The translations under genes were made by a program, and so were the position numbers. A stretch of DNA of 43,165 nucleotides, taken from assembly GCF_009466385.1 (NCBI RefSeq), contig NZ_WIAQ01000009.1, forward strand, positions 78,856-122,020. Direction: 5' to 3'. A model generated the notes under the pieces. It was not told the DNA's origin. It did not search any database and saw only the letters and a list, made by a program, of their open reading frames with translations. This DNA comes from Peribacillus tepidiphilus (lineage in GTDB: Bacteria; Bacillota; Bacilli; Bacillales; DSM-1321). Below are positions 41,886 to 43,165 of the stretch, piece after piece (the stretch's first letter is position 1; every line of letters begins with the position of its first letter).

Positions 41886-42752
41886 ATGGAGGATATTCTT
41901 CGTCCTATTTATCAAGAAAGAGCAAGCTCCCCATCTACTTTAGGGGTATTGCTGATAAAAAAAGATGCCAACTCAAGCACCCTTACTGATACCTTTGATT
42001 ATATCTTATTGGTTGTTACGAAAGATCACGATCATCCTGTATTCACTAAACATTATATATACAAAGATATAAAAGCTGCCTTGCATATTGTTTCTGAGGA
42101 ACAGCTTCAGGAATGGCTATTGCTAGGATCAAACCGCAAAGTTGTGGAATGGATCTACAACGGTAAAGTCCTTTTTGATCGGAATGAATACATGCAAGAG
42201 CTTAAACAAGAGCTGAAAGAGTTTCCGTTTTATGGTCGTAAAATAAAGATGGGAATGGAATTTGCCAAACTAATAAGAAGATACATGGATGGAAAAGCCT
42301 TTTTTGAAAAGAAACATTATTTAGATGCATACAATCACATTGTTCATTCTCTTCATCATTTAGCTCGTCTTGAAATCATTGAACAAGGAATCTTTCCTGA
42401 AATTACTGTCTGGAATCAAGTAAAACATATTGAACCTCAAATTTACAAATTGTATGAGGAGCTTGTGTATAGTGAAGAATCTTTAGAGAAAAGATTGGAG
42501 TTATTGTTTTTAGCTAGTGAATTCTTAATATTCTCCAGAACAGAAGCTGGCACTCAACATTTTATAGAAGTAATGAAATCGAAGAATGAGGTTTGGACGA
42601 TTTCCGAGTTAATGAACGAACCTAAACTTAAATATTACTCAGTAGATTTAGGAGTTATGCTTGAATACTTGATTGAAAAAAAGTTGGTTGATGTAGTAAT
42701 GGAAGAAACGAAGGGTCAAGAGGTCTACCATCGATATTACAAGGCGACATAA
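41886..42752 (+). CDS. ygxA: YgxA, nucleotidyltransferase-like protein
   Basis: A 288-residue protein starting MEDILRPIYQERASSPSTLG at ATG 41886, behind TGGAGG. The N-terminal 120 residues form the nucleotidyltransferase-like domain (LGVLLIKKD, DYILLVVTKDHDHPVFTKHY, VVEWIYNGKVLFDR), and the rest is helical (IRRYMDGKAFFEKKHYLDAYNHIVHSLHHLARLEI). A longer frame to 41793 has no binding site. The catalytic acidic pair of true nucleotidyltransferases is not obvious, so activity is unproven. It lies immediately upstream of the rRNA operon, as in B. subtilis (rrnD). Confidence 0.88.
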   Translation: MEDILRPIYQERASSPSTLGVLLIKKDANSSTLTDTFDYILLVVTKDHDHPVFTKHYIYKDIKAALHIVSEEQLQEWLLLGSNRKVVEWIYNGKVLFDRNEYMQELKQELKEFPFYGRKIKMGMEFAKLIRRYMDGKAFFEKKHYLDAYNHIVHSLHHLARLEIIEQGIFPEITVWNQVKHIEPQIYKLYEELVYSEESLEKRLELLFLASEFLIFSRTEAGTQHFIEVMKSKNEVWTISELMNEPKLKYYSVDLGVMLEYLIEKKLVDVVMEETKGQEVYHRYYKAT

Positions 42753-42791
42753 ACGAAATAAAAAATTATCTTAAAAAATCATTTTTGGGGG

Positions 42792-42820
42792 TTGACCATC
42801 TAAAAAGGAGATGGTATATT
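42792..42820 (+). promoter_or_regulatory. rRNA operon promoter P1
   Basis: TTGACC (42792-42797) and TATATT (42815-42820) are separated by 17 bp, with A- and T-rich DNA upstream. Confidence 0.85.
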
Positions 42821-42884
42821 AATATTCGTCGCTGAAACAAAGCGATTCAGACGATGTCAACAAAAATGATTTTCGAAAAAAGTG

Positions 42885-42913
42885 TTGACATTAAGATTTG
42901 AAAATGTTATATT
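42885..42913 (+). promoter_or_regulatory. rRNA operon promoter P2
   Basis: TTGACA (42885-42890, perfect) and TATATT (42908-42913) are separated by 17 bp. A small hairpin GTCGCT/AGCGAC (about 42920-42935) follows. Confidence 0.92.
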
Positions 42914-42948
42914 AAAAAAGTCGCTTCTGAGCGACAGGAACTTAGAAT

Positions 42949-42963
42949 TGCACTTTGAAAACT
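42949..42963 (+). promoter_or_regulatory. rRNA leader boxA-like antitermination site
   Basis: TGCACTTTGAAAACT resembles the Bacillus boxA (TGCTCTTTGAAAA) that binds NusB-S10 and prevents early termination. The GTTGCTTTTAAGCAAC hairpin (about 42994-43010) follows before 16S. Confidence 0.7.
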
Positions 42964-43033
42964 AAACAAAACAATACGTCAACGTTAATTCCAGTTGCTT
43001 TTAAGCAACGCAATTTATGAGCAAATCAAACAC

Positions 43034-43165
43034 TTTTTGGAGAGTTTGATCCTGGCTCAGGACGAACGCTGGCGGCGTGCCTAATACATGCAAGTCGAGC
43101 GGACTTCTTAAAAGCTTGCTTTTGAGAAGTTAGCGGCGGACGGGTGAGTAACACGTGGGCAACCT
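43034..43165 (+). rRNA. rrs: 16S ribosomal RNA, 5' part (cut by window end)
   Basis: GGAGAGTTTGATCCTGGCTC at 43039 and following, then GAACGCTGGCGGCGTGCCTA, are the universal 16S 5' end. The V1 loop reads GGACTTCTTAAAAGCTTGCT then TTTGAGAAGTTAGCGGCGGA, and the window ends in ACACGTGGGCAACCT, of Bacillaceae type. The exact mature 5' end is set by analogy with B. subtilis. Confidence 0.98.

Overview
This window is chromosomal DNA of an endospore-forming member of the Bacillaceae (a Bacillus sensu lato relative, low G+C). The evidence is gene content and order. Spore genes (pdaA, sspK, sspE, yfhS) sit among yfhD-yfhE-yfhF-recX-yfhH, yfhJ, yfhP-mutY-yfhS-fabL-sspE-ygaB-ygaC-ygaD, ygaE-hemL-bcp-perR-ygzB-ygxA and then an rRNA operon, close to the yfh-yga-rrnD stretch known from Bacillus subtilis. 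Strong GGAGG ribosome binding sites and frequent TTG/GTG starts also fit.

Layout. 1-1394: 3' part of a group II intron whose reverse transcriptase has lost its catalytic centre. 1.6-5.1 kb: pdaA, an AlkA-type glycosylase, and a 23S rRNA methyltransferase gene (rlmCD) broken by an internal deletion. 5.3-10.4 kb: nucleoside, glutamate/dicarboxylate and potassium (KimA) transporters; kimA lies behind a clear c-di-AMP riboswitch. 10.5-13 kb: an orphan small gene, a cluster of perfect DnaA boxes, a DoxX membrane protein behind a Rex-type operator, and a 52-bp tandem array. 12.9-24 kb: the conserved yfh/yga block with several tiny genes. 24.3-30.1 kb: a five-gene oligopeptide ABC operon in the order ATPase-ATPase-binding protein-permease-permease, placed between ygaD and ygaE. 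30.2-37.8 kb (minus strand): ygaE, a stand-alone glutamate synthase large subunit with CodY-like boxes and a cre site upstream, and hemL. 38-42.8 kb: a potassium-channel-like protein, Bcp peroxiredoxin, a D-2-hydroxyacid dehydrogenase with a cobalamin adenosyltransferase, perR behind a PerR box, ygzB and ygxA. The window ends inside 16S rRNA behind two tandem promoters.

What stands out is the intergenic DNA. Three loci carry short tandem arrays of unrelated sequence that all have exactly a 21-bp period (about 1401-1505, 2544-2648, 17565-17690). A fourth locus (12188-12610) has a 52-bp period in which every unit holds a 10-bp inverted repeat. Also notable are four perfect DnaA boxes in 172 bp far from dnaA, a palindromic MITE-like insert flanked by two copies of the sspE terminator, a repeat family that abuts terminators, and an unusual leader (tiny upstream ORF plus palindrome) before the glutamate synthase gene.

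Limits: everything was read by eye. Family names rest on recognised motifs and remembered relatives, not on searches, and hand-derived site positions may be off by a base or so.
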